The notes below the pieces were generated by a model. That model did not search any database. It saw only the letters and a program-made list of their open reading frames with translations, and was not told the origin of the DNA. Positions 28,691 through 37,768 of a DNA stretch of 64,000 bases are shown in pieces. The position numbers and the translations under genes are program-made. This stretch comes from Gemmatimonas aurantiaca (lineage in GTDB: Bacteria > Gemmatimonadota > Gemmatimonadetes > Gemmatimonadales > Gemmatimonadaceae): positions 496,001 through 560,000 of the forward strand of contig NZ_JBBCJO010000005.1 of NCBI RefSeq assembly GCF_037190085.1, read 5' to 3'. Numbering within the stretch: the first letter of the stretch is position 1; every line of letters begins with the position of its first letter.

Positions 28691-29205
28691 AACCGTCCGA
28701 GACGACGGGCGTAGGCGTCGAGCACGCCATTCACGAAACGCGCCGACCGCTCGGTGCCGTACCGCTCCGCGAGTCGCACCGCTTCCTGCAGCACCACCTT
28801 CACCGGCGTTTCCTCGCGCGCCAGTTCGGCGGCGGCGAGCCGCAGCACACTGCGTTCGATGGCGCCGAGCCGCTCCAGCCGCCAGTTGGCCGTCACGTCG
28901 GACAGCGCGGCATCGAGCGCCGCACCACGATCGGCCACCGTGGCCACGATGCGTGACGCAAACAGCCGTTCGGCCGGATCGATGGCCAGATCGTCGAACA
29001 CGGTGGTGGCGATGCGCTTGATCTGTCCCAGGTCGCGCAGATCGGCGGCGTAGAGGGCCTGCAGCGCGCGCGCGCGGCCCCGTGTTTCCAGGCGCTCCTC
29101 GCGCGTGGCCGGACGGTTGCGGCCACGGCTGCGGCGTCCCTGCCGGGGCGCCAGCGGCTCCTGCATCGGCGCTTCCCAGAAGGCATCATCACGAAGATTC
29201 GCCAT
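28687..29205 (-). CDS. nusB: Transcription antitermination factor NusB
   Basis: A 172-residue all-helical RNA-binding protein acting with NusE on boxA of rRNA operons. The family body (RARALQALYAADL to the C-terminal ERSVLRLAAAELAREETP and RYGTERSARFVNGVLD) is preceded by about 40 basic/polar residues, longer than usual. It overlaps ribH by TGATG; ribH-nusB adjacency is common. Confidence 0.93.
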   Translation of the reverse strand: MANLRDDAFWEAPMQEPLAPRQGRRSRGRNRPATREERLETRGRARALQALYAADLRDLGQIKRIATTVFDDLAIDPAERLFASRIVATVADRGAALDAALSDVTANWRLERLGAIERSVLRLAAAELAREETPVKVVLQEAVRLAERYGTERSARFVNGVLDAYARRLGRL

Positions 29206-29702
29206 CAGCCGAGTTCCTCGTCGTCGAACTCGGACATGGGCAGCGCCCGATCGAACAGATCGAGCAGTTCCAGCGCGGCCAGTGCGGCGTCCACGCCCTT
29301 GTTGCCGTGCGCGCCACCCGCCCGCGCCTCGGCCTGTTCGAGCGTATCGGTGGTGAGCAGGCCCAGTGTCACCGGCACGTCGAAATCGCGCGAGGCTTCC
29401 ATGAGCCCGCGCGCGGCTTCACCGGCCACGATATCGAAGTGCGGCGTTTCCCCACGGATGACCGCGCCCAGCGCCACGGCGGCATCGTAGCGTTCACTGC
29501 TCAGCGCCCGCCGCACAGCCACGGGCAGTTCCCACGCCCCGGGCACCCACAACACGTCGACGTTGTCGAACGCCACGCCCTTTTCGACCAGCGTGCTCAC
29601 CGCGCCCTCGGCCAGCGGCACGGTCACACCTTCGTTGAAACGACTGACGACCACCACGATGCGGCGTCCGGCACCGCGCGGTTCTCCACTGAACTCGGCC
29701 AC
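29205..29702 (-). CDS. ribH: 6,7-dimethyl-8-ribityllumazine synthase
   Basis: 165 residues from the GTG at 29702. The enzyme condenses the pyrimidine product with 3,4-dihydroxy-2-butanone 4-phosphate. Motifs are VVVSRFNEGVT, VPGAWELPVA, ALGAVIRGETPHFD and GLLTTDTLEQAEARAGG; catalytic His is in TPHFD. The C-terminus is acidic. Longer in-frame starts overlap ribBA by up to about 100 bases; the GTG seven bases after its stop is preferred. Confidence 0.94.
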   Translation of the reverse strand: MAEFSGEPRGAGRRIVVVVSRFNEGVTVPLAEGAVSTLVEKGVAFDNVDVLWVPGAWELPVAVRRALSSERYDAAVALGAVIRGETPHFDIVAGEAARGLMEASRDFDVPVTLGLLTTDTLEQAEARAGGAHGNKGVDAALAALELLDLFDRALPMSEFDDEELG

Positions 29703-29709
29703 GTCGATC

Positions 29710-31038
29710 TCAGACGGCGAAGAGGTGTCCAAGCTTGGTGCGCTTGGTTTCAAGATAGGAAGCGTTCTCATCGGTCGAAGGCGCCTCGATGCGGACCCGG
29801 CCGGCAAATGCCAGCCCGTATCCTTCGAGCCCCACCAGTTTGCGGGGATTGTTGGTCATGACACGGATGGAGCGCACGCCCAGGTCGAGCAGAATCTGCG
29901 CGCCGATGCCGTAGTTGCGAAGGTCGGCCTTGAAGCCCAGTTGTTCGTTGGCTTCGACGGTGTCGGCCCCACGATCCTGGAGTTCGTAGGCCTTGAGTTT
30001 GTTGAGCAATCCGATGCCGCGCCCTTCCTGATCGAGATACACGATCACCCCGCGTCCTTCGGCCTGGATCATGGCCATCGCGGTCTCGAGCTGCCAGCCG
30101 CAGTCGCAGCGACGGGAATGGAACACATCGCCCGTGAGACACTTGGAATGCATGCGCACCAGCGTGCTGCCATCTTCGGCGACATCGCCGAACGTGATCG
30201 CGATGTGCTCGCGGCTGTCGACGTCGTTGCGGTATCCGTAGATCCGCCACTCACCGAACTCGGTGGGCAGGCGCGCTTCGGCCACCCGATGCACCAGACG
30301 CTCGTGCTTGAGCCGGTACGCCACGAGCTGCGCGATGGTGATGAACGTGAGACCGTGCTGACGGCAGAACTGTTCGAGCTGCGGCCGGCGCGCGGTGGTG
30401 CCGTCCTTGTTGAGCACCTCGCAGATGACACCGACCGGACGACATCCGGCGAGACGCGCGAGATCCACTGCGGCCTCGGTGTGTCCCACGCGCTGCAGCA
30501 CCCCACCGTTGCGTGCCCGCAGCGGATGGATGTGGCCAGGCACCCGGAGGTCGGCGTCCGTGGAGCCGGGATCGGCAGCCACACGAATGGTGGTCGCCCG
30601 ATCGGACGCACTGATGCCGGTGGTGACGCCATACTTAGCCGCCGCGTCGATCGACACGGTGAACGCGGTGCCCATCGCTTCGGTGTTCCGCTCCACCTGC
30701 ATGCCAAGCCCCAGGCGGTCGGCCCAGGCATTGGTCATGGCCAGACAGATCATGCCCTTGGCTTCGAGCATGAAGTTGACCATCTCCGGCGTCACCAGTT
30801 CGGCGGCGCAGACGAGATCGCCTTCGTTCTCCCGGTCTTCGTCATCGGCCACGACGATGAACTTGCCCGCCGCGATATCGGCCAGCGCCTGTTCGACGGT
30901 GCCAAATACCGGCCCGCCGGCATCTGTGGCCTCCGCGGTCGCCTCTGCCATGACATCGGCTGTCGCGCCTGATGTGGCGCCCTGCTCTGTAGTCTGCATG
31001 ACGTGTAGTCGTTCGGTGTCACTCACGGTGTTACTCAC
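29710..31038 (-). CDS. ribBA: Bifunctional DHBP synthase/GTP cyclohydrolase II
   Basis: 442 residues. The N-terminal RibB domain (about 45-245: DDEDRENEGDLV, the glycine-rich RVPGHIHPLRARNGGVLQR, GHTEAAVDLARLAG) makes 3,4-dihydroxybutanone phosphate. The C-terminal RibA domain (about 250-440) has the zinc ligands in HSKCLTGDVFHSRRCDCG, and DQEGRGIG. Both sites look intact. The start is ambiguous: GTG codons at 31038 and 31026 lie in a 12-bp tandem repeat, and an ATG is at 30999. Confidence 0.95.
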   Translation of the reverse strand: MSNTVSDTERLHVMQTTEQGATSGATADVMAEATAEATDAGGPVFGTVEQALADIAAGKFIVVADDEDRENEGDLVCAAELVTPEMVNFMLEAKGMICLAMTNAWADRLGLGMQVERNTEAMGTAFTVSIDAAAKYGVTTGISASDRATTIRVAADPGSTDADLRVPGHIHPLRARNGGVLQRVGHTEAAVDLARLAGCRPVGVICEVLNKDGTTARRPQLEQFCRQHGLTFITIAQLVAYRLKHERLVHRVAEARLPTEFGEWRIYGYRNDVDSREHIAITFGDVAEDGSTLVRMHSKCLTGDVFHSRRCDCGWQLETAMAMIQAEGRGVIVYLDQEGRGIGLLNKLKAYELQDRGADTVEANEQLGFKADLRNYGIGAQILLDLGVRSIRVMTNNPRKLVGLEGYGLAFAGRVRIEAPSTDENASYLETKRTKLGHLFAV

Positions 31039-31050
31039 GGTGTCACTCAG
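31015..31050. repeat. Three 12-bp tandem repeats across the ribE-ribBA junction
   Basis: Three units of GTGAGTGACACC (one with A for G at position 8, one with a C at its edge) read on the minus strand. They cover the ribE stop codon and supply two in-frame GTG codons for ribBA. Change in unit number would move the start and the spacing between the genes in steps of 12 bases. Confidence 0.8.
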
Positions 31051-31787
31051 TAGTGGGCGCGTTCGCCGCCGGGCACGCAGACGTCCGCGCCCGCGGCGTC
31101 ACCGACGATATGGCCAGCACCGTTGCGCACGGCTTTGCCCGCATGGGCCGTCATCAACCGCTCGACGTGCTTGGCCAGGATATCGGCTTCGATGTGCACA
31201 CGGTCACCGGGCGTCAATTCTCCCAGTGTGGTGTGACGCTTCGTGTATTCGATGATCGAGAGTTGAACGCCCGTGGCCAGCATCTCGTTCACGGTGAGGC
31301 TCACGCCATTCACGGTGATGGAGCCTTTATCCACCGTGAGCGGCCGCAACGCTGGCGGCAGTTCGACGTCGATCAACCACGCATCACCCGCCGTGGCGGT
31401 GCGCAACACGACGCCCAGATCGTCGACATGCCCGAGCACCAGGTGCCCGCCGAGGCGGTCCCCGAGGCGCATGGCGCGTTCGAGATTCACGCGCTGACCG
31501 ACGGTCCAGTGCCCGATGGTGGTGCGGCCCAGCGTGGTGCCGATGGCGCCGACGGTGAACCAGCCCGCGAAGGTGTCGCCGGCATCGGGGTGCGCCGCAG
31601 AATGTGCGGTCCCACCACCGGCCTCCAGACGACCGTGCTCGCGCACGGTGAGACAGGCGCCGTTCACGGCAATGCTCTCGCCATCGATCAGGTCGGTATA
31701 CCGCGTGCGGATGCGCAATTCGCGCCCCGCCGGCGTATCCGCGACAAGCTCGATGAGGCCGACGTCATCCACGAGCCCCGTGAACAT
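31047..31787 (-). CDS. ribE: Riboflavin synthase alpha chain
   Basis: A 246-residue enzyme that dismutates two lumazines to riboflavin. It is built of two similar barrels (MFTGLVDDVGLIE, SIAVNGACLTV; then GHLVLGHVDDLG, SITVNGVSLTVNE), each with the expected Asn-Gly substrate segment. It sits between ribD and ribBA. The last 45 residues are beyond the usual core and Gly/Ala-rich. Confidence 0.95.
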   Translation of the reverse strand: MFTGLVDDVGLIELVADTPAGRELRIRTRYTDLIDGESIAVNGACLTVREHGRLEAGGGTAHSAAHPDAGDTFAGWFTVGAIGTTLGRTTIGHWTVGQRVNLERAMRLGDRLGGHLVLGHVDDLGVVLRTATAGDAWLIDVELPPALRPLTVDKGSITVNGVSLTVNEMLATGVQLSIIEYTKRHTTLGELTPGDRVHIEADILAKHVERLMTAHAGKAVRNGAGHIVGDAAGADVCVPGGERAHY

Positions 31788-31794
31788 CCGTTCT

Positions 31795-33021
31795 TCAGTC
31801 TCCGGAAACAGCGTAACGGGTCATCAGGTCGGCGCCGAACACGCGGCGCTCGAGCACCCGCAGTCGTGGCGCCCTGGCGGCTTCCACGGAGGGGTATGCG
31901 GCAAACGCCGGTACGGCGCCTGCCCCCAGAATGACCGGAGCCTGAAAGATAATCAGGTGATGGACGAGTCCGGCGGCGAGCAATGTGCTTCCCAGCTCCG
32001 CGCCCCCTTCCACCAGCACGTGCCGCACGCCCACCGCGCCAAGTTGCAACAGAGCGTCCCGGGCGGAGGTCGCCTCACTCACGGTCACGCCGGCCTCCTC
32101 CAGAGCCGCCACCCGACTGGGAGACGCCCGATGGGTCATCACCCGCACCGGCACATCCCGCGCGGTCCGCACCAGGGTGGAATCGAGTGGCAGGCGGGCC
32201 TGCCGGTCGAACACCACCCGTAGGGGAGCTATCCGCGGCGCCGGCACCAGGCGCACGGTGAGCGATGGGTCGTCCGCCAGCGCCGTGCCAATACCCACCG
32301 CCACCGCGTCGGCCTCGGCTCTCAGCGCGTGCACCGCCCGATGAGCTTCGGGTCCCGTGAGCCAGCCGCGGCGATGCGAGGCGTCGACGATGGCGCCGTC
32401 GATCGAGACGGCCAGCTTGAGCACCACGAATGGCAGTGCCGCATCCGCGCCCTTCGACGCGTGCGCCGGTTGGGGCTGATGCTGGCCGTGATGTTGTTCC
32501 TGATGTTGCCCCTGGTGTGGTTCCTGGTGTTGCGCCTGCCACCGCGCGTGGTGAAAGAACGCCGCGTTCGCGAGCAACGCGTCCTCCTCACAGACACCGG
32601 TGTGCACCACGATGCCGGCCGCCTGCAGGCGTTCCATGCCACCCGCGGCCTTGGGGTTGGGGTCGCGGACGGCACAGACCACGCGCACCACGCCGGCCTC
32701 GATGAGAGCCTCGGTGCACGGGGGGGTCTGGCCGTGATGATTGCAGGGCTCGAGGCTCACGTATGCCGTCGCCCCACGCGCCGCGCGGCCCGCCGCCTGC
32801 AAGGCATGCACCTCCGCATGCGGCCCGCCGTAGCGCTGATGCCATCCTTCCCCGACGATGCGACCGTCCCGGACGATGACGGCGCCCACCTTGGGATTCG
32901 GGGCCACCTGCCCCGCCCCCTGCTCGGCCAGCTCGAGGGCACGACGCATGAAGCGCACGTCATCGGCGTCCACCGACACGTGCGCTCCCTGGCGACTGCC
33001 ACCACGCGATGTGGACATCAC
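31795..33021 (-). CDS. ribD: Bifunctional diaminohydroxyphosphoribosylaminopyrimidine deaminase/reductase
   Basis: 408 residues from the GTG at 33021 (an ATG at 33018 is equivalent). The deaminase domain carries the zinc motif GGPHAEVHAL and EPCNHHGQTPPC. The reductase domain begins near residue 198 (VVLKLAVSIDGAIVD) and contains GIGTALADDPSLTVR and the late LVEGGAELGS. Between them, residues 162-188 are a Gln/His-rich tandem repeat (see separate entry). It heads the rib gene run; no FMN riboswitch is possible because the preceding gene ends only 5 bases away. Confidence 0.95.
   Translation of the reverse strand: MMSTSRGGSRQGAHVSVDADDVRFMRRALELAEQGAGQVAPNPKVGAVIVRDGRIVGEGWHQRYGGPHAEVHALQAAGRAARGATAYVSLEPCNHHGQTPPCTEALIEAGVVRVVCAVRDPNPKAAGGMERLQAAGIVVHTGVCEEDALLANAAFFHHARWQAQHQEPHQGQHQEQHHGQHQPQPAHASKGADAALPFVVLKLAVSIDGAIVDASHRRGWLTGPEAHRAVHALRAEADAVAVGIGTALADDPSLTVRLVPAPRIAPLRVVFDRQARLPLDSTLVRTARDVPVRVMTHRASPSRVAALEEAGVTVSEATSARDALLQLGAVGVRHVLVEGGAELGSTLLAAGLVHHLIIFQAPVILGAGAVPAFAAYPSVEAARAPRLRVLERRVFGADLMTRYAVSGD
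32458..32538. repeat. 12-bp coding tandem repeat in ribD (Gln-x-Gln-His units)
   Basis: Read on the minus strand, about six imperfect 12-bp units starting CAG/CAC and ending CAC/CAT encode QAQH, QEPH, QGQH, QEQH, HGQH and QPQP between the two catalytic domains. The unit length keeps the frame, so unit number can vary without loss of function. The His content could bind metal. Confidence 0.85.
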
Positions 33022-33025
33022 GACA

Positions 33026-34042
33026 TCAGAACCTGGCCGTCACTCCCAACGAGGCATACCGATACGCTTCGTTGGCGCGTCGACCGCCGAACTGATTGAT
33101 GGTCTGTTCGATCGTGCCCGCACTGGACCAGCCGTACTCGCCGACGATGCGCGCCGCCGAGATGCCGAACGATGCATTCACGAATGCGGTGTTCCGCCTG
33201 GTCTTGGTGCGTACGTCGGAGAGCGTCACGGCGCTGCGCAACGTGGCCCCGCCGAGCGATTCGTTCACCACGCCGCTCATGCTCGACGTGCCTTCGATGT
33301 CGTCGCGCCCCACACCCGCGGCCAGCCCCACCACGGCAATGCGCTTGCTCGCCACCAGCCGCCACGTGTTGGACGTGATCGCGATGTTGTTCACGTTGAG
33401 CGTGTCGTTGCCGGGCGTGTAGGCGATGTTCTCCGTGGGCAGCTTGCGGCGCATGTAACTCAGGCTCACGCCGGGCACGAGCGAGGATTCCTGCAGCGCT
33501 CCCACGCGGAGGCCGTAGGAGAACGCAAACGCCGACGTCGTGGGCTCGATGCGGAAGGTGCCCTCCGATGCCTTGGGCACATACGTCACGCCCAGCAGTG
33601 CATCCACACCGCCCACGTTCGTGAGACCGGCGGGTACTCCGGAAAAGACACCGACCGCCACATCGGCCGAAGGGATCGGTACGTAGGTGCGTTCGGCACC
33701 GAAGTCGCCGGGTTGCGGATTGAGTGCCGTGGTGATCGGCACCGAATTGCGCGGCAGATATCCCTCGACGGCCGAAAGCCTGAAACTGAGCGCGCGCCTG
33801 CCCCAGCCGCCCATCGTTCCACCCTCGCCGAGAATCGGATTGCCCGCCGACAGTGCGACACCCACCTGCGGTGCCACGAAGGCAAACAGATCCCGTCCCT
33901 TCTGACAGGCATCGGCCGCGGAGCCGTTGAACGTGGCCATGTGGCACTCGCCCACCGTTGTCTGCGCATACCCGACCGATGCGGCGATCATCGCGGCAAT
34001 GGTCGCGGCGGTCACGATGGCCCCCCGCCCCGCGCGCATCAC
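33026..34042 (-). CDS. Outer-membrane beta-barrel protein of unknown function
   Basis: A 338-residue protein with a signal peptide (cleavage near GYAQ) and a body of alternating amphipathic strands ending in a terminal aromatic residue (SLGVTARF), the signature of a barrel inserted by BamA. Two Cys lie close to the mature N-terminus (GECHMATF..DACQKG) and may form a disulfide. The start at GTG 34042 or ATG 34039 overlaps the purM stop. It separates purM from ribD; no specific link with purine or riboflavin synthesis is known to me. Confidence 0.72.
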   Translation of the reverse strand: MMRAGRGAIVTAATIAAMIAASVGYAQTTVGECHMATFNGSAADACQKGRDLFAFVAPQVGVALSAGNPILGEGGTMGGWGRRALSFRLSAVEGYLPRNSVPITTALNPQPGDFGAERTYVPIPSADVAVGVFSGVPAGLTNVGGVDALLGVTYVPKASEGTFRIEPTTSAFAFSYGLRVGALQESSLVPGVSLSYMRRKLPTENIAYTPGNDTLNVNNIAITSNTWRLVASKRIAVVGLAAGVGRDDIEGTSSMSGVVNESLGGATLRSAVTLSDVRTKTRRNTAFVNASFGISAARIVGEYGWSSAGTIEQTINQFGGRRANEAYRYASLGVTARF

Positions 34043-35091
34043 GCGGACAGTCCTTCGAGACGGACTTCACCCGTACCCTTCACCACGGAACCCAGCTCCC
34101 ACGCTTCGATGCCACACGACGACGCGCGCGACAGCAGTGCGGACACCTGGTCCTTCGATGTGATCACCACCATACCCACCCCCATGTTGAAGGCACGGAA
34201 CATCTCCATCGGGCTCACCTGCCCCGCTTCCGCGAGTACCCGGAAGACGGAGGGGATGGTCCACGTGGAGGTGTCCACGGCGGCATCGAGGGTGTGAGGC
34301 AGCGCACGATTCAGGTTGCCCGGCAGCCCGCCACCGGTGATGTGCGCCATCGCATGAATCGAACCCAGCAGTGGTTCGAGACAGGTGAGATACGAGCGGT
34401 GCACCTTGAGCATCACGTCGGCCACGGTCGCGCCGTTCGCGTCGGGAAACGCATCGTGCACGCCGAGCTTCATGCGGTCGCTGATGATGCGGCGCGCAAG
34501 CGAATACCCGTTGGTGTGCAGTCCATCGCTGGCCAGGGCCACCAGCACATCGCCTTCCTGCACGCGCGCACTGCCCAGCACCTGGTCCTCTTCCACGATG
34601 CCGGTGATGAAGCCGGCGAGATCGTAATCGGGCGGCGTGTACACCCCGGGCATCTCGGCCGTTTCTCCGCCGATCAGCGCGCACCGATTTTCGCGGCACC
34701 CCGCGGCCACACCGGCCACCACGCCTTCCACGACGGGCGGTTCGAGTTTGCCGAACGCCACGTAGTCGAGGAAGTAGAGCGGCACCGCCCCCTGCACGAG
34801 GATGTCGTTGGTGCAGTGATTGACGAGGCAATGCCCGATGGTGTCGTGACGGCCCGCTTCGATGGCGATCTTGATCTTCGTGCCCACGCCATCGGCACTG
34901 GCCACGAGCAGCGGCGCCTTGTACCCCTCGGGCACACGGAACATGCCGCCGAATCCACCGAAGGCCCCACGCGCACCCGACGTCATGGTCGACTGCACCA
35001 GTTTTGCGAGCCGGTGCTTGGCATCGTCGGCCGCCTCGATGTCGACGCCCGCCGAGCGGTAGTCGAGCGGCGTGCTGTTGGGACCCGTCAT
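34039..35091 (-). CDS. purM: Phosphoribosylformylglycinamidine cyclo-ligase (AIR synthetase)
   Basis: A 350-residue purine-pathway enzyme that closes FGAM to AIR with ATP. It has LDYRSAGVDIEAADDAK, FGGFGGMFR, LLVASADGVGTKIKIA, GGETAEMPGVY and HITGGGLPGNLNR. It overlaps the PfkB kinase gene by one base and the barrel gene by 1 to 4 bases. Confidence 0.96.
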   Translation of the reverse strand: MTGPNSTPLDYRSAGVDIEAADDAKHRLAKLVQSTMTSGARGAFGGFGGMFRVPEGYKAPLLVASADGVGTKIKIAIEAGRHDTIGHCLVNHCTNDILVQGAVPLYFLDYVAFGKLEPPVVEGVVAGVAAGCRENRCALIGGETAEMPGVYTPPDYDLAGFITGIVEEDQVLGSARVQEGDVLVALASDGLHTNGYSLARRIISDRMKLGVHDAFPDANGATVADVMLKVHRSYLTCLEPLLGSIHAMAHITGGGLPGNLNRALPHTLDAAVDTSTWTIPSVFRVLAEAGQVSPMEMFRAFNMGVGMVVITSKDQVSALLSRASSCGIEAWELGSVVKGTGEVRLEGLSA

Positions 35092-36029
35092 CAGGTCAGC
35101 TCCGTATCGAAGGCCACGAGCTGACGGAACTCCTGCACGCGGGCGTCGATGTCCCCGCGCGTGATTTCGAGCAGACGGGCGTTGGAGAACTTCTCCACGG
35201 CGAACGAGCCCATGGCCGATCCCACCACCACGGCACGGCGCATCGCGCGTTCGCTGATGTCGCCGGTGGCCGCGAGGTATCCCATGAACCCGCCGGCGAA
35301 CGAATCACCGGCGCCCGTGGGATCGAACACCGTTTCCAGCGGATACGCAGGCGCGTAGAACACACTCTCGCGATTGAACATGAACGCACCGTGTTCGCCC
35401 TTCTTGATGAGCACGTGCTTCGGCCCTCGGTCCAGGATCCAACGCGCGGCCTGCACGAGATTGGTGTGTTCGGTGAGCTGCCGGGCTTCGGCGTCGTTGA
35501 GCGTGATGAGATCGACGTGCTTGAGCAATTCGACGATGTCGGGGCGCCGCGATTCGATCCAGAAGTTCATCGTGTCGCAGGCCACCAGGCGCGGCTTCTC
35601 CACCTGCTCGAGCACCTGGAGCTGCAACCGCGGATCGATGTTGGCGAGGAACACGAACGGCGCGCGGCGGAACTGCTCGGGGATCTTGGGGCGGAAATGC
35701 GAGAACACACCGAGATGGGTCTCGAGCGTCTCCGCCGAATTGAGATCGTGCCGGTACCGGCCGCGCCAGCGGAAGCTCGACCCTTCGGTCTTCTCGAGAC
35801 CGGTGAGATCGACCCCACGCGCGGCCAGCGGTTCGAGTTTGTCCACCGGATAGTCGTCACCCACCACGCCCACCAGTTGCACGGGCGCGAAGTGCGACGC
35901 CGACGACGAGAAGTACGTGCCGGATCCGCCCAGCACTTCATCGGCCTTGCCGAACGGCGTCTCCACCGAATCGAGCGCCACCGAGCCGACGACGAGCACG
36001 GGGCTCGCCGGGGAAGAAGAGGATGTCAC
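35091..36029 (-). CDS. PfkB/ribokinase-family kinase
   Basis: A 312-residue sugar or nucleoside kinase. It has the N-terminal VVGSVALDSV and GGSGTYFSSSASHF substrate region, then DAEARQLT, and the C-terminal signature DPTGAGDSFAGGFMGYLA with the catalytic Asp. Neighbouring purM could suggest a nucleoside or ribose substrate, but the family spans many substrates. The GTG start overlaps argS as GTGA. Confidence 0.87.
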   Translation of the reverse strand: MTSSSSPASPVLVVGSVALDSVETPFGKADEVLGGSGTYFSSSASHFAPVQLVGVVGDDYPVDKLEPLAARGVDLTGLEKTEGSSFRWRGRYRHDLNSAETLETHLGVFSHFRPKIPEQFRRAPFVFLANIDPRLQLQVLEQVEKPRLVACDTMNFWIESRRPDIVELLKHVDLITLNDAEARQLTEHTNLVQAARWILDRGPKHVLIKKGEHGAFMFNRESVFYAPAYPLETVFDPTGAGDSFAGGFMGYLAATGDISERAMRRAVVVGSAMGSFAVEKFSNARLLEITRGDIDARVQEFRQLVAFDTELT

Positions 36030-37768
36030 ATGCGCTCCGGCGCGGTCAGTCCGAGGATGCGCAGGCCGGCGGCGATGCCGAGCTGCGTGGCACGCGCAAG
36101 CACGAGACGCGCGCGCGTGATGGCCTCGGGTTCACCGAGGACGTGATGCTTGTGATACCAGGTGTGGGCCGTCCGGGCCGTTTCGAGCAGCCAGCCGGCG
36201 ATGCGATGCGGCTCGAGGTTCTCCGCCGCGCCTTTCACGATCGCGGGGAAGTCGAGCAGCTGCTTGATGAGTTCCTGTTCGGCGGGCTCGCTGAGCACCC
36301 CGAGATCGACGCCGTCTGGTGTCACCGACAACGGATCGATCTCACCCACGCGGAAGATGCCGCACATCCGCGCGTGTGCCATCTGCACGTAATACACGGG
36401 GTTCTCTTCCGACTGACTGCGCGCGAGATCGACGTCGAACACGAGCTGCGAATCGCCCTTGCGCATCAGATAGAAATACCGCACCGCATCGCGTCCCACC
36501 TCGTCGATGAGATCGCGCACGGTCACGTAGGAGCCGGCGCGCTTGGAGATCTTCACCTCCTCGCCGCTCTTCATCACGGTGACCATCTGATGCAGCACGT
36601 AGTCGGGATAGCCCTGCGGGATGCCGATGCCCAGCGCCTGCAGACCGGCACGCACACGCGTGGTGGTGCTGTGATGATCGGCGCCCTGCACGTTGATCGC
36701 GCGGTGATACCCACGTTCCCACTTGGTCACGTGATACGCGACATCGGGCACGAAGTAGGTGTAGTCGCCACCCTTGGCGTCGCTCTTCTTCATCACGCGG
36801 TCCTTGTCGTCGCCGAAGGCCGTCGTGCGCAGGAAGACCGCGCCATTCTCCTCGTAGGTGTACCCCGACTGCTTCAGTGCCTCGACGGTCTTGTCGACCC
36901 GCCCGTCGGTGTAGAGCGAGCTCTCGAGATAGTAGGTGTCGAACTTGACACCGAAGGCCTGCAGATCGAGGTCCTGCTCGTGACGCAGCGCGGCCACGGC
37001 AAACTGCCGCATGGCATCGAGGTCGTTGCCGTCGCGGTCTTCCGGGTGCTCCTGCACGTAGCGTTCGGCGATCTCGCGGATGTACTCCCCGTGATAGCCG
37101 CCGTCGGGAATCTCGAGCGCGTGGCCACCGAGTTCACGCACCCGTGCCTGCGTGCTCTTCGCGAGATTCGCGATCTGCGCGCCAGCGTCGTTGTAGTAGA
37201 ACTCCCGATCCACGTTCCAGCCGGTCCATTCGAGCAGCGTGCTGATGGCATCTCCCAGCGCCGCCTGACGACCATGCCCCACGTGCAGCGGACCGGTGGG
37301 ATTGGCCGAGACGAACTCCACCACCACCCGCTCCCCGCGGCCGAGGTCGTGACGTCCCCATTGTTCGGGCGCAGCGAGAATCTGCAGCAGCCCGCGCGCC
37401 TGAAATCCCGGATCGAGACGGAAGTTGATGAAGCCCGGCCCCGCGATCTCGGCGGCCTTGATGCCTACCCGCGTGGTATCGAGCGCGGCGATGAGCGCCT
37501 CGGCCAGATCGCGCGGCTTGCGTCCCAGCGGCTTCGCCAGCGTCATGGCCAGATTGGTGGCCCAGTCGCCGAACGAGGGATCGCGCGGACGCTCGAGCAC
37601 CGGGTGTACATCGTCGGGCGCGCCAAGGGTACGCGCCGCGCGCACGAGTTCGGCGCGCAGCGCGTCGGCGTGACTGACCGGTTCGCTGGTGGAAGGGCCT
37701 GTGTTCTGGCCCGCACTCTGGCTCGCGTCCGGCGGCGTGCCGGACGCGTCACCGTCGACCGCGCTCAC
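36026..37768 (-). CDS. argS: Arginyl-tRNA synthetase
   Basis: A 580-residue class I synthetase. It has an Arg-N domain after a 30-residue polar Ser/Gly-rich extension, the HIGH-type motif SANPTGPLHVGHGRQAALGD, a KISKRAG segment in place of KMSKS, and a C-terminal DALR anticodon-binding domain (HTWYHKHHVL). The extension is not part of the family core. The GTG start at 37768 overlaps the fmdB-like gene as GTGA; a later start is possible. Confidence 0.96.
   Translation of the reverse strand: MSAVDGDASGTPPDASQSAGQNTGPSTSEPVSHADALRAELVRAARTLGAPDDVHPVLERPRDPSFGDWATNLAMTLAKPLGRKPRDLAEALIAALDTTRVGIKAAEIAGPGFINFRLDPGFQARGLLQILAAPEQWGRHDLGRGERVVVEFVSANPTGPLHVGHGRQAALGDAISTLLEWTGWNVDREFYYNDAGAQIANLAKSTQARVRELGGHALEIPDGGYHGEYIREIAERYVQEHPEDRDGNDLDAMRQFAVAALRHEQDLDLQAFGVKFDTYYLESSLYTDGRVDKTVEALKQSGYTYEENGAVFLRTTAFGDDKDRVMKKSDAKGGDYTYFVPDVAYHVTKWERGYHRAINVQGADHHSTTTRVRAGLQALGIGIPQGYPDYVLHQMVTVMKSGEEVKISKRAGSYVTVRDLIDEVGRDAVRYFYLMRKGDSQLVFDVDLARSQSEENPVYYVQMAHARMCGIFRVGEIDPLSVTPDGVDLGVLSEPAEQELIKQLLDFPAIVKGAAENLEPHRIAGWLLETARTAHTWYHKHHVLGEPEAITRARLVLARATQLGIAAGLRILGLTAPERM

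Noticed and set aside
31788..33025. FMN riboswitch upstream of ribD
   Set aside because: The preceding gene ends 5 bases before ribD, so there is no leader long enough, and no RFN-like conserved sequence was seen.
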